From assembly GCF_030272615.1 (NCBI RefSeq), contig NC_081410.1, positions 124,900,640 to 124,964,639 on the forward strand: a stretch of DNA of 64,000 bases, given 5' to 3'. Source of the DNA: Cryptomeria japonica. Taxonomy: Eukaryota; Streptophyta; Pinopsida; Cupressales; Cupressaceae. Positions 23,078 through 34,904 of this stretch are shown here, in pieces. The number at the start of each line of letters is the position of its first letter. Within the stretch, counting starts at the first letter, position 1. Under the pieces are notes generated by a model, which was not told the DNA's origin, did no database searches, and saw only the letters and a list, made by a program, of their open reading frames with translations. The translations under genes were made by a program, and so were the position numbers.

Positions 23078-24300
23078 TATTGGAATGAACTGATATTGGG
23101 AGAAAACTAAGAGGGGGGTGAATCAGTTTTCTCGCAAGTACAATAGTTAATGCAAATTAAAAGATTTATACCAGAGCACAACATAATGAAAGATAAAGCA
23201 TGAAATCATGATACACATGACACCAATATTTTGACATGGAAAACCCGATAAAGGGAAAAACTACAACGGTAAACCCTACAAACAATCAGATAATACTTCT
23301 ACAACAATATGTGAAATAATTACAATGGGGATTGCACTTGCAATCAGGCCAATAGCCTAGAGCTCACTGCTCATCACAAAAAGAGAAGTCTCACCGACTT
23401 AAAAAACATCACACTACAATCCAGAGAAAATAAAACGTGAAAGTATCATCCACTAATGCTTGATACAGTTACAGTTAAACACATATGTCTGCCCTACAAC
23501 ACCAAAACCTTCTCAACCCTCACTGAATGATCTAACCTTATTCACACAAAAATATTTCTCTCATTATGCTAACATAACCATTGATCCCAAAAACCATACC
23601 CAATTACATGAATAAGTCGCCTATAAATACATATCATCAACCTTATTGATAAGGTTGGCTAAACCCTAAACCCAAAAACCCATAATTACAAAAAATACAT
23701 CACACGATACCACTGAACCAATATTATGATTTACAATACATAGCATGGACCTAATTCAAATTCTCAAACAATTACATCCATCAAAAATTGCGCTAAGACC
23801 AAAATCCAACACATTTCACCAACTGGTAGAAACCCTCAGTGCAATAACACAGAAAGTCTAACCAGATCCAAATAGGACCATCATAACAGTACACCAGCCA
23901 ATGCAAAGTCATGAAACAATTAGGACATGATCAAGAAGCACCTTCAACATGATAGAAACTATTTCCATAAGTCGAAACAAAATCATCTAACCAAATCATC
24001 AAATATCATTGAATCGGTAAAGCTAACCGATACTAGGAAATATCAACCGAGAACATAAGCGATAGCTACCAAAACACCAAATCATGAACCAAAAAAATAT
24101 GCCAAACATATAACCATCTAGAATAAGTATCCAAAACTGAATCCAAGGATCTGATCATAGTGGATCAAATCGAAATCAAAACCAAGATAAACACCAAGTC
24201 TAACCGGGATAGGTCCAACTGAGATAGAAAAACCATATCCAACTGGGATACAGTGTTGACATCAATGACAAAACTTAACCAAATCCAGCATATGCCAACA
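23078..24300 (-). repeat. 3' LTR of copia element
   Basis: A 1223-bp copy; in plus orientation it starts TATTGGAATG (first G of TG/CA mutated) and ends ATGCCAACA. It matches 28757-29980 throughout with scattered substitutions and small indels. Confidence 0.9.
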
Positions 24301-24316
24301 ATCTCGCCCTTTGGCA
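24301..24316 (-). other. Polypurine tract of copia element
   Basis: On the minus strand 'gccaaagggcgagat' lies immediately before the 3' LTR. It is one or two changes from the CCAAAGGGGGAGAT typical of plant copia elements. Confidence 0.8.
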
Positions 24317-24631
24317 TTGATGGCAACACTAAATGTGAAAAACATCCAAGTGCCAAAGAATACCAACAATTTCCCAAAAGTTGATCTAAAATGTATCTCC
24401 CCCTTAGATTAATTGATTTTCATATGAGCACCATCTCTCCCAAAGCTTTGATTATTTTTCACATGAACACCATCTCTCCCCCTTTAACATCAATGACAAA
24501 GGATGGATACCAAACCAAAAATACTGAACCAAACATCTTACTACTCCCCCTGAGTAGTAGCAACATCTCATCAACCCGGATAAAAAAAGTATGTCTGATA
24601 AGCTCATTGTGATTCATGCATCCCTACATTT

Positions 24632-24990
24632 CTAAGTCTCTTCCGAGGGGGTGGTAACCCCCAACTGATCTTTGAGATATTCAAAATTATCTCCAAGCAA
24701 TGGTTTTGTTATAATATCTACAATTTGTTCCTTAGTAGGCTCATAAACCAATCTGACTTCCTTTGCTTCAACCTTTTCTTTCAAGAAATTATACCTTATA
24801 GAAATGTGTTTTGATTTTGAATGAAATACCGGATTCTTTGACATATCAATAGTAGTTGTATTATCATAGTGAATAACAATAGGCTCATCATAACTTACCC
24901 TTATATCTTTCAACATTTGTTTCATCCATAAAATCTGAGTAAAGTTGGTTGCAGCAGCTACATATTCTGCTTCAGCAGTAGATAATGAAG
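24632..24990 (-). pseudogene. Copia RNase H
   Basis: The minus strand shows 'LSTAEAEYVAAATNFTQILW', then 'IHYDNTTTIDMSKNPVFHSK', 'KHISIRYNFLKEKV' and the end motif 'VDIITKPLLGDNF' (family ADIFTKPL). A frameshift separates it from the RT at about 24960-24990. It stops shortly before the polypurine tract. Confidence 0.9.
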
Positions 24991-25767
24991 TGCATGATTG
25001 TTTCTTACTAAGCCATGAGTTCCTCTAGGATCTAACTGAAATCTAGAAGCAATAAAAATATCATTCATTATATCAGGTCTAGTTTGAGTTAAGTACAACA
25101 ATCCATCAATCATTGATTTGTATCTAATTGGATTCACTTTAGGAGATTCATCATCCTTTGATAATTTGCAACTAGTTATCATAGGAGTACCAACAGGTTT
25201 AGAATTCTCAAGCCCAAATTTCTTAAACAATTCTTTCACATACTTAGTTTGACAAATGAAAATACCTTTATCGGTCTGAGTAATCTGCAAACCTAAGAAA
25301 TTTTTTATCTCACCAATCATAGACATTTCAAATTCATTCTTCATATCATCAGTGAATTTAATGCATAGAATTTCTTCTCCTCCAAAAATGATATCATCCA
25401 CAAAGACTTCAATAATCAAGGTGTCATCATGCTCAATTTTATAATATAGGTTACTGTCAGCATTACCTTTTCTAAAACTGAGCTTTGAAAGATATCTATC
25501 CAATCTAGCATACCATGCTCTAGGGGCTTGTTTTAATCCATATAAAGCTTTCTTCAATCTTCAAACCATGTCCTTGTCTTCTGATAAAGAAAATCCATCA
25601 GGTTGCTCAATGTAGACTTCCTCCTCAAGATCTCCATTTAGAAATGCACATTTGACATCCATCTGATATACTTTGTAGTTCTTGTTTGTAGCATAGGCAA
25701 GAAATAGTCTTACCGCTTCAATTATTGCAACTAGAGCATAAGTCTCCCCATAATCAAATCCTTCTTC
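24958..25767 (-). pseudogene. Copia reverse transcriptase
   Basis: The frame continues with one stop after 'LICKFYS' into 'EEGFDYGETYALVA', 'YQMDVKCAFLNGDLEEEVYI' (motif A Asp), one more stop, then 'KKALYGLKQAPRAWY' and 'IIEVFVDDIIFGG', where VDD is the catalytic pair. The C-terminal 'GLLYLTQTRPDIM' region follows. Catalytic residues survive although the frame is interrupted twice. Confidence 0.9.
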
Positions 25768-27310
25768 CTATGAATAAAATTTGCAAATCAATCTAGCTTT
25801 GTTTCTTACAACTTGACCTTCCTCATTTAATTTGTTTTTCAAAATAAATTTAGTTCCAATAATATTCTTATCTTTAGTTCTGGGAATTAATTCCCATGTC
25901 TTATTATTTTCTATCTGATCTAATTCTTCTTCCATTGCTTTCATCCAAATTTCATCTTTACTTGTTTCAATAAATGATTTTGGTTCAATTTGAGAAATTA
26001 AACATACCTCTTTAGTAGCTAACCCTCTTCTAGTCATCACGCCTTTCCTTTTATCTCCAATGATCTGATCTTCAAAATGATTTTGTTTCACATACTTGGG
26101 AGTCTTTGAACTTTCTTGATTTACTAGCTCTTTTTGTTGTTCAATAGTCACTATTGAATTTTTTGATATTGTCCGAGTCATTGGTTCAATGCTCTGAATA
26201 GATTCTTGCATTACTAATTTTGGTCTGCTAAATTCATCTTCTGGTCCATAGTCATATGATTTGATCTGATTACTACCTTGCTCATGCACCTTAACATTTA
26301 TGTTCCCAATTATCCTATTCAATCTTTTGTTATAACATCTATATGCTTTTCTCTTAGTAGAATAACCCAAAAATAGTCCTTCATCACTTCTAGGATCAAA
26401 TTTTCCTAATGCATCATCTCTTCTAATGTAGCATTTACTTCCAAACTTTTTTAAATATCTAACAATAGGAGTATGACCAAACCATAATTCATAAGGAGTC
26501 TTACCGGTATCACCTTTTATGTGTACTCTGTTGAAAGCATATACCACAATATTGGTAGCTTCCCTCCAATACATATCAGGCAATTTAGCTTCAGTCATCA
26601 TTGTCCTTGCAGCATCCAATATGGTTCTATTCTTTCTTTCCACTCATCCATTCTATTGTGGAGTTCTAGGTGCAAAAAGTTGTCTTTTGATTTCATTTTT
26701 TTCACAAAAATTGTCAAACTCACCAGATGTAAACTCACCGCCTTGATATGATCTTAAACACTTCATCTCTAGTCCTGTCTCAGTCTCAACCATAGCTTTG
26801 AAGACTTTGAATTTCTCAAGAGCTTCTGACTTTTATTTTAAAAATGCAACCCACATCATTCTAGAATAGTCATCAATGAGAAAATTAAAATATCTATCAC
26901 CTTGAAAACTTCCCTGCCAATCCACATAGATCAAGAATTTCATTAGATTTATCATGTATACTTTTGAAAGAAGTTCTAACTTGCTTACCCATTAGACATT
27001 CTCTACATACCGGATTATAAGGTTTAACAATATTGGGAAAATCTCTGACAACCTATGTTGAACTGATCTTCACTATGCAATCAAAATTTACATGACACAT
27101 CCTCTTATGCCATAAACAACTTTCATCAATCTGAGCAATCAGACAAGCCTTCTCACCAGAGTTCAAATGAAAGATGTTTCCTTTGGGCTAGGTTCCGGAA
27201 GCAATTTCCAATCGAGATCTATTGATGATCTTATATTTACCATCCTTGAATTGCAAATGAAATCCTTTATCCACCATCTAACCTACACTTAAAAGATTAT
27301 GCTTTAAGGC
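25768..27310 (-). pseudogene. Copia integrase and start of reverse transcriptase
   Basis: Broken frames show the GAG-pre-integrase zinc site ('CLWHKRMCHVNFD' then 'CRECLMGKQ', about 27010-27130). A degenerate catalytic end is interrupted by TAG and TGA before 'VERKNRTILDAARTM'. From 26643 a 291-codon open stretch covers the integrase C-terminus ('YELWFGHTPIVRYLKKFGSKCY', 'FLGYSTKRKAYRCYN') and the RT N-terminus ('AMEEELDQIENNKTWELIP'). Confidence 0.9.
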
Positions 27311-27638
27311 TTAAACATAATAAATATTATTAGTATTAGTCTTACCATCCAATGATATTGTTCCTTTGCCTTTGATCCTGCATACCTTGTTGTCTCCAAA
27401 TTTGACTAGTCCGCCATCAAATTCTTGCAATGCTATAAATTTTCTCTTGTCATCGATCATGTGATGAGAGAAGCCACTATCTATAACCCATTCATCCTTT
27501 TCTTCAATTTTAGTAGCAAAAGCCTTCTCCTCAGTATGAGTTGCTTCAATGATAGGTTCTAGAGAATCATCCTTGATAGCAACAAAGACCCAATCTTTAC
27601 GAGAGCTTCCATTGTCTATTCCACTTACAGGGTCATCC

Positions 27639-27704
<66 letters not shown>

Positions 27705-27721
27705 CCAGCATAATAACACAT
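27311..27721 (-). pseudogene. Copia protease region
   Basis: This frame, shifted relative to gag, reads 'MCYYAG', a long Asp run, then 'EWVIDSGFSHHMIDDKRKF', the aspartic protease motif (family WIIDSGCSHHMT). The catalytic DSG is intact. The shift from the gag frame occurs within about 10 codons upstream of the repeat ('DKSC' in gag frame, 'YYAG' in this one), consistent with a small indel. Confidence 0.85.
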
Positions 27722-28701
27722 GATTTATCCTTATTACTTCTAAATCTAGGTCTGCTTTGATATTCCAGATTAGGCTTATAAATCCTCACAAATATTTCAT
27801 GATTCCTATAAGCTCTTTCAAGACATCTAGAAGCAAAATGACCAATCTTATTGCATGAAAAACATTTAAACGGGTCTTTTCCTTCATACTTACTTCTAGT
27901 CAGTCCTTTAGGAATTATTCTCGCAATCAGGGCTTCCAACTCTTCAAGTCCTTTGTCTTCTCTTTCAATCTCCTCAAAATATTTAGCATACAAATCCTTC
28001 CAATCTATCTTCAACTTACTGGAGGCAAATGCTTTGAATGCAGTTTCAGTTTTAGTGGCACTCTGATCTCCAAGTTGCTTAATCTCAAAAGAAGTCAATT
28101 TCCCAAGTAATGTATCTCTAGTAATAGGGGTACTTGACATCGTTCAAAGTTCATTGATTGCGGTAGCCTTCATCTTGTAAGCCAGAGGTATAACTCTCAT
28201 AATCTTTGACACAACCTCATATTCACTAACTAATCTGCCACAACATTTGATTCCCATGACAATTTCATTTACTCTATCCATGAAAGAACTAATCTTCTTG
28301 TCTTCTTCCATCTTCAAAGTTTCATATCTCACCCAGAAACCTTCAAGTTTTGCAATCTTTCCTGCTTGGTCGCCTTCATAAAAAGTTTCAAGATTCAACC
28401 AGATATGCTTTGCATTCTCTGACTCTTTGACATTCAATAGCTTTTCATCAAATAGGTCACTCAACAATGCTTCTTTTGCTCTAACATCATTTTCAACTCT
28501 CTTTTGTTCATCAGTAGGTGTTGGTGTTCCCAAATTAGGATCATGAGGTATATACCCTTTCTCCACTATCTCCCAAACTTCAGCTCCAAGACATCTCAGA
28601 TGAATCTTCATTCACTCCTTCCATATTTTGTAATTTGTACCATCAAATATGGGACTCTCCTTTCGAGAGGGGTTGAATGTAGAACTTGATGCTAATGCCA
28701 T
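27625..28701 (-). pseudogene. Copia gag (capsid and CCHC nucleocapsid)
   Basis: An ATG at 28699-28701 opens a frame 'MALASSSTFNPSRKESPIFD' typical of plant copia gag. It continues in one frame through the UBN2/gag region ('AKHIWLNLETFYEGDQAGKI', 'FMDRVNEIVMGIK') to a CCHC knuckle 'CFSCNKIGHFASRC' (about 27830-27870). In-frame TGA stops interrupt it at 28612-28614 and just before the second Met at 28140. The frame then runs into the (GAT)n repeat out of register, ending as poly-Met. Confidence 0.9.
27639..27704 (-). repeat. (GAT)n microsatellite inside copia gag-pol
   Basis: About 22 uninterrupted trinucleotides. In the protease frame they encode about 25 consecutive Asp including neighbours; in the gag frame, Met. 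The repeat sits between the nucleocapsid knuckle and the protease, normally a short acidic linker. Confidence 0.95.
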
Positions 28702-28742
28702 CGGATCTCCTCAAGCGGTTAAGCTTTTGTAGAGAGGACCTT

Positions 28743-28754
28743 GCTCTGCTACCA
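28743..28754 (-). other. Primer binding site of copia element
   Basis: On the minus strand TGGTAGCAGAGC lies 2 bp inside the 5' LTR. It differs at one base from TGGTATCAGAGC, the usual copia site for initiator-Met tRNA. Confidence 0.85.
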
Positions 28755-28756
28755 AC

Positions 28757-29980
28757 TGTTGGAATGAACTGATACCAGGAGAAAATTGAGAGGGGGGGGT
28801 GAATCAGTTTTCTCACAAGTACAATAGTTAATGAAAATTATAAGATTTATAACAAAGCACAACACAATGAAAGAGAAATAATGAAAGAACAATACACATG
28901 ACACCAATATTTTGACATGGAAAATCAGGTAAAGGGAAAAACCATGGTGGGAAACCCTACCCACAGTCAGGTAATACTTCTGCAGCAGTATGTGAAATAA
29001 TTACATGGGGATTGCACTTGCAATCAGGCCAATAGCCTAGAGCTCACTACTCATCACAAAAAGAGAAGTCTCACTGCCTTACAAAACATTAGACTACAAT
29101 CCAGAGAAAATGAATTGTGAAAGTAGCATCCACTAATGCTTGATACAATTTTGGTTAAGCACAAATGTCTGCCCTGCAACACCAAAACCTTCTCAACCCT
29201 TGCTGAATGATCTAACCTTATTCACACAAAAATCTTTCTCTCATAATGCAGACGTAACCATCGATCCCAAAAACCATATCCAATTACATGAATAAATCAC
29301 CTATAAATACATATCATCAACCTTATTGATAAGGTCGGCTAAACTCTAAACCCCAAAACCCATAATTACAAAAATTACATCACACGATATCACCAGACCA
29401 ATATTATGATTTGCATTACATAGCATGGACCTAATTCAAATTCTCAAACAATTACATCTGCCATAAATTCTACTAAGACCAAAATCCAACACGTTTCACC
29501 AACTGGTAGAAACCCTCAATGCAATAACATAGAAAGTCTAACCGGATCCAAATAGGACCATCATAATAGCACACCAGCCAATGCAAATTCACCAAACAAT
29601 TAGGACATGATTAATAAGCACCTTCATCATGATAGAAACCATTTCCATAAGTTGGACCAAAGTCATCTAACCAAATCATCAAATATGCCTAACCAATAAA
29701 GCTAACTGGTACCAGAAAATATCAACCGGGAACACAAGTGATAGCTACCAGAGCACCGAACCATGAACCAACAAAATATGGAAAACATATAACCATCTAG
29801 AATAAGCATCCAAAACCAAATCCAAGGATTTGATCATACCGGATCAGAATGGTAGCCAAAACCAAGATAAACACCAAGTCTAATTGGGATAGGTCCAACT
29901 GGGATAGAAAAACCATATGCAATTAGGATATAGTGTTGACATCAATGACAACACTTAACCAAATCTAGCATATGCTAACA
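28757..29980 (-). repeat. 5' LTR of copia element
   Basis: A 1224-bp copy; in plus orientation it starts TGTTGGAATG and ends ATGCTAACA. It is adjacent to the primer site at 28743-28754, which fixes the element's orientation as minus. Confidence 0.9.
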
Positions 29981-30705
29981 CTTATCTCATATTATAGGTT
30001 TTGAAGATTCTGCGAAGCCATTCCAATTTCCAACGATATTAAAATCATTGTCTGACAATGAATTTGTCTCCTCAAGAAGCGATTGCACCTCCTTTCAAAC
30101 TTTGGGTCTACGATTCAATGAATTAATTTGAGTGGTAATACTGCAAGATTGGTTATTCGAGTATAAAGATTGATTTAATAACAAAGTTAGTAGGCTCATT
30201 GATCAACCCACAAGATACCACTATGTCTGCTAACCACAACTTGGAAGGAAAATGATTATCATTAATGCAACTTCATTTTCAATTTGATCGATTGGTGTAA
30301 GTGTTGAATTGAAGGAAGGATTATCAAATTGACATCAACAACCCGATAAGGGTTGTGAGCTAGCATCAAGGATATATATAATTTGAAGGTCATTTGACAA
30401 AATACAAAAATCAGCTTACTTTGGTACAAGATCACAATATGCAGCATAAGGCTTATTTTGTCATTTTATAAACTATGCTTATGATTATGACTAATCCAAC
30501 TTCTTATATCTTTCTTTCACAAGGTGTTGTCTTGAGATTGTTATGTGATCTTGGTCAATATAGCCTTCTTGATTATTATTATATTAGAACCCTTATAAGA
30601 GTGATCAAGTGGTAGGAGTATAACTTGGGACTTTTATGATCAACTATTATATCGTGACACTAACTTGAACAAATCTTGCAAGTACGTGACAACAGGATCA
30701 TGACA

Positions 30706-31260
30706 TGCACTTATCAAGGAAGACACGAATTGCGTCATCGTCAAGTCGAAGATCACATCATATTGGAGCAATGTAGATGACATCAACCTTGGACACATTG
30801 ACATGAAGAAATTTCAAGGTGCACTTTACACCACTAGGCCAACAGGATGTGCAAGAGAAAATATTGAATGTGGCATCGTCAATGCAGTCGACTTCCTCTT
30901 AGTAGTGTTGTGCAATGAGCTCATTGTTGAATATGTGAGGCACTACGATCCTGATAGAAGAGTGATTACCACATCAAATGAAAGAGATATCTTATCTCTT
31001 CGAGGAAGCAATTAGCGAAGCATTTCACATACCTCAATTCACGAACATGATATACAAAATCCATGATAGTGAGAAGGAAATTTTTGACAATGATCTAGAT
31101 AAATATTTTGGATAGTCAACAAGTATTGGTTATCAAAGATTAAGGCTAGCTCTCATTGAGGGGAACATTGCACTTCAAGTCTTTACAATGCAGCTAATAG
31201 GATCCTCAAGTCGCAAGCTCATGCAAGGTAGGAATAGGAGTCACTCCATGTGCAATATGT
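30706..31260 (+). pseudogene. LTR-borne coding module, copy in the 3' LTR
   Basis: Same module as in the 5' LTR, better preserved. The frame opens after a TGA as 'ALIKEDTNCVIVKSKITSYW', passes an internal ATG at 30803 and stops at 31015. A +1 shift continues as 'EEAISEAFHIPQFTNMIYKI', 'DSEKEIFDNDLDKYFG', one stop, then 'STSIGYQRLRLALIEGNIAL' and 'TMQLIGSSSRKLMQG'. It looks like a fragment of about 180 residues from a globular protein. I do not recognise it securely. The identity pattern between copies does not suggest strong protein-level constraint. Confidence 0.55.
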
Positions 31261-31829
31261 ATTTCATGACACGATGAGGATCATGCATAGGTAAGACAAG
31301 GTCTACGGAAGATGCAAATGCATGTGGTCGCAAATGCAGGTGATCGCAAATGCAGGTGATTGTGAATGCAGGTGACCAAGACATGTGATCATTTTAGAAG
31401 AGTTAATCAAAGTTAGAAGGTCAACATGAGTGGAGTCATCGCCACATCAAGAGCTCGCACATGTTGAGTATCCAAATATATGTCGCATTCAATTACACAC
31501 TTGTGATGAGTTACAGAGAAGAGTGAGGTGAGGTGGTGCCTAGTCATCATTATATCCAATCACATTATTTCACGAGAAGGCACCTAGATTCGATGAGCCT
31601 AACAAAGGAGATAATCACCACGTGGGCATGAAGATTGATGTTACCTACCCTCATCACTTATTGGTCAAATTTTCCAATAAGGACATGTGTCCTCTCAAAT
31701 GTAATCATGTCATTGGTCAAGCATTTAATACTTTGTAATGGGTTCATCAAACCCTAATTAGGGTTTCTATCTTGTAATCTTGGCAATTGATCTCAAATTG
31801 ATCTGAGCCATTGAATGTAATCAGAGCAC

Positions 31830-31837
31830 TATATAAG
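31830..31837 (+). promoter_or_regulatory. TATA box in 3' LTR
   Basis: TATATAAG in 'gcactatataaggcctc', identical in context to the 5' LTR box at 12823-12830. Confidence 0.6.
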
Positions 31838-32689
31838 GCCTCACTTCATCATTTGTAAGGTTAATAGTTAGAAAATAGTCAAGAGTCAGTAGTTAGTAGT
31901 CAATAGACATTAGATAGATAGCATTTTAGAGTAGAGTAGAAAGAGAAGGCAAAGATTGTTGCCAAGACATTGTTGCAAAAGACATGTAAACTTCATTGAA
32001 GAAATGGTGAATTCTATGTGTTGATTCAATAATTTGCATGTTCTCTATACTTTTTAATTTGATTTCAAGTTATTTAGATGAATGGAAGACTTGTGTGATC
32101 AATGGTGAAATTTGCATATCCATACTACTAACAATTTATCGATGGTAAAGTGCCTTGCGTGGTCAATAGGATCCATATTAGCCCATACTTAACTTTAGTT
32201 ATCATTCCTTCATTGATATGCATCAACATGATGGTGTCTATGCTTGCGGTGATGATTTGAACATCATAAAGCTATCCTTAGAATATTGCAGTAGCCTTGT
32301 AAAGATGTTCATTGCATGTCAAAGCAAGACTTAGTTAGAGTTTCATCAAAGATCATTCATTGCTCCTAAATTCTTAGAGTTGGACTAGATCTCTCTTCAA
32401 CCTCTACCCTTTTTTCCTTTTTTTTTAATAAAATCAAGTGAAATTCCATGTTCTAGCAACCATTCAAGCATTCAGGTTTTCAATGTAAGTCCCGTCGTAG
32501 GTACAACAAATTACATCAATATAACTGAAGCTATCCGATATGTTAAGACCTAACATAAGAGAACCTTGGAGTCATCTGAAATGAGCCTTATGCAAATCTG
32601 CAACATTTGAGAGTATTTTTATCAAGAGAGGATGGAGTACCTTAGGTATTTTATTGTGTGTTTGATAGTGCATCAAAACACCATCAACA

Positions 32690-32691
32690 CA

Positions 32692-32755
<64 letters not shown>

Positions 32756-32880
32756 ACCCCTATCTATCTTCCTTTCTATCTCTATCCCTTATCTCCATCT
32801 CCTTACCACTCTCTGCGTCTCTCTCTCACTCTTCCCCCTCCTTCCATTCCCCTGTCTCCCTCTCCCTCTCTCCCCATTGC
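32690..32880. repeat. (CT)n and pyrimidine-rich tract, right flank of the 21.9-kb element
   Basis: CACAC target duplication (32690-32694), then a pure (CT)n run (about 32699-32753) and imperfect CT-rich DNA. It ends in 'ccattgcaaacataatacg', related to the sequence at 10606-10650 in the left flank. Leu/Ser frames here are artefacts. Confidence 0.85.
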
Positions 32881-34068
32881 AAACATAATACGACAATATT
32901 GGTAATTGAGCCTGATTATCTTCTAATTCAAAAGTTTTGCTTCAATCATGTTTGAATCCATGTAACCAAATGCATAATTGATTTGGAATTATGAATTCTC
33001 TACTGAGACTTTTGTTACACAAACAACATTATTTTCTAAATAACTTATCTATTGACCTCAGGTACTTCACAAATGCATACAAACACAAACCATTTTTTTT
33101 CTATTTGACCTTCAACACCTCCTCGGCATACCCATTGCACACCAAGGTGCAATTGCTAGTTAATATTAATTAAAAAATAATTATCAGAAGACTTGTTTGT
33201 GGGCTTTTGCTCCCCAGAAGTGTCAGCATTCTGGTGAGATGTGTTTTCCGACACGGTTCCGACAACTCGATCTTTTCTTGACCCACCACATCGTCTCCTG
33301 GATACCTAATGACAAGACAACCACACCTCCTCTACTGTGAGAAATGTTACAGTGGAAATTGTAGTTTTAAGAAATTAATGTCTTACTACCGTGTACCGGT
33401 TCACAGGCCCATAAAGGCAATACATTTCATATATTTATATTTTGAAAAGACAATTATCTCTTCACACGTATGATCCTAAGGAAACTTTAACATTTAAAAG
33501 AAATAATAAGATTATTTAAATACAGATATTTTTATTTTAAACTTTTTAAAGCTCACTTTTTCCAATTCTACATCGGACAAGGTTTTACATATTAATTATT
33601 TCTTGTTCCCTTGTTATTACCCATTTATTTTCTTAAGTTTGAAATTTTCTTATTAGAGATTTTAATAATTATAATATTTGATGAATATAATATATAAATA
33701 ATAAATTACATGCTTTGTTTCTTATTTTATTTTAAATTTATTTTAATAATTATTTTATTATAATCTATCATATAAATAATTAATTTAAATATATTACATA
33801 AAAAAATTAATAATATTATTCAAATTATATAAATATCAAATATATTTTTGATAAATATAATTATTTTTGAAATAACGATATTAAGTTGAATTAATACATT
33901 ATGAATTGAATTTTTACTTTTTAACTAGGTTTCTTTTTTTTTTTTAATTTTAATTTTGGTTTCATTTATAATTTTTAATATAAAAGTTAAAATTTAGTTT
34001 TAACAATCCTTAATCTTATATGACTAGCTTATCGAATTCTACTAGCATTAAATTTAGGTGAATGAAAT
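32881..34068. other. Intergenic DNA without a recognised gene
   Basis: AT-rich at both ends. The block at about 33190-33420 is richer in GC and looks lower-copy, but no frame on either strand encodes a recognised protein. A run of T/A-rich tracts occupies 33480-34020. Confidence 0.6.
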
Positions 34069-34904
34069 TGTAGACACCTAAAATTGTCCTATCTAATTAA
34101 ATAAATATTTTAAGCCTAAGTCTTCTATTAATTAAATAAATCTTTATTTATTTAATTAATTCATTTATCCTCTTCTAGCCTTTTTCCTCATTTAATCAAA
34201 TATATTTATTTATTTAAATTGTCTTTTTTCTAAATTAAATAGATATTTTTATTTATTTAATTGATCCCACTTCTTCTATTAATTAAATAAATCTTTATTC
34301 ATTTAATTAATTCGTTAGCCTTTTCTACCCATGACACATGGCATTCATCCCTTAATTCCTACACTAACTACCCTCTCATGTTTTTCTTATTTCCTCTACC
34401 TACCCTTTAATCCTAGCCAACCATTTATCCTTTTCACCTCTCAATTTTATCTCTCCATTTCTTATAGTGTCTTCTATATAAGAGGATACTCTCTTTCATT
34501 ATCAACCCTAATCAAGGTGTCCAACCAATCTTATGCAATCAAGCCTTCTTGCAATCAAGATATCAACCACATTTCCGTTCTTTGTTGAGCTCTTGTGCAC
34601 ACATAAAATCTAAGAGCAAATATATCAAGAAAAATCAATGGAGATAGAAAGACAATGGAGATTGAAACCCTACTAGACATGTGATGGTATATTCTTTTTT
34701 ATTTTGTTGATTTGCATTATCTTAGGTAATCTTCATATGTTATGGTGGATCTTTGTTTTTTTAGGCCAGGGTTTTGTGGTTGAACTCACTTAGTCTTTCA
34801 ATATTATTGTTTTCATTATCCCATAATGGGGTAACTTTGTATTAGTTTATCTTATCTTCTTTGAGCCAACGCAATAAGCTGCATTATCTCAAAGAAGGGC
34901 AAAA
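34069..34904 (+). mobile_element. Deleted gypsy-type element: LTR plus polypurine tract
   Basis: An LTR starting TGTAGACACCTAAAATTG at 34069 matches the next LTR until about 34730. It is followed by only about 160 bp of internal sequence ending in the purine run AAAGAAGGGCAAAA (34891-34904), directly abutting the next LTR. Nearly all internal sequence between primer site and polypurine tract is therefore gone. AATTAAATAAAT inverted units recur in the LTR. Confidence 0.75.

Larger units (their letters stand above)
23078..29980 (-). mobile_element. Ty1/copia LTR retrotransposon, nearly complete but inactive
   Basis: Two LTRs, 23078-24300 and 28757-29980, flank a minus-strand gag-pol. In element orientation it begins TGTTAGCATATG and ends CCAACA. 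The flanking 5-mers are CTTAC (23073-23077) and CTTAT (29981-29985), a target duplication with one change. The primer site is next to the right LTR and the polypurine tract next to the left. Domain order is gag, CCHC knuckle, protease, integrase, RT, RNase H, as in copia. Stops and frameshifts disable it, and the LTRs differ at roughly one site in ten by eye, so the insertion is not recent. Confidence 0.95.
10812..32689 (+). mobile_element. 21.9-kb nested LTR retroelement lacking visible pol (LARD-like)
   Basis: Direct repeats begin TATTGTGAC (10812) and TGTTGTGAC (21129) and end CATCAACA (17699 and 32689), giving TGTTG...CAACA termini. The sequence CACAC lies immediately outside both ends (10807-10811 and 32690-32694), a 5-bp target duplication. 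A TGG-starting primer site follows the left LTR. The internal region is only 17700-21128 and shows acidic, gag-like broken frames but no protease, RT or integrase. The 5' LTR is split by a TIR element and the 3' LTR by a copia element. Long LTRs with no pol fit a LARD or TR-GAG-like non-autonomous element. Confidence 0.85.
21129..32689 (+). repeat. 3' LTR of the 21.9-kb element (interrupted by copia)
   Basis: Starts TGTTGTGACG and ends CCATCAACA. With the nested copia and one copy of its duplication removed it is about 4.65 kb, longer than the 5' LTR. It carries a 25-bp minisatellite (21480-21620), the coding-like module (30706-31260) and a TATA box (31830-31837). It also preserves the empty site of the TIR insertion found in the 5' LTR. 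Confidence 0.85.

Noticed and set aside
27625-27721. Poly-Met stretch in the copia gag frame as a functional domain
   Set aside because: It is the (GAT)n repeat read out of frame after a frameshift.
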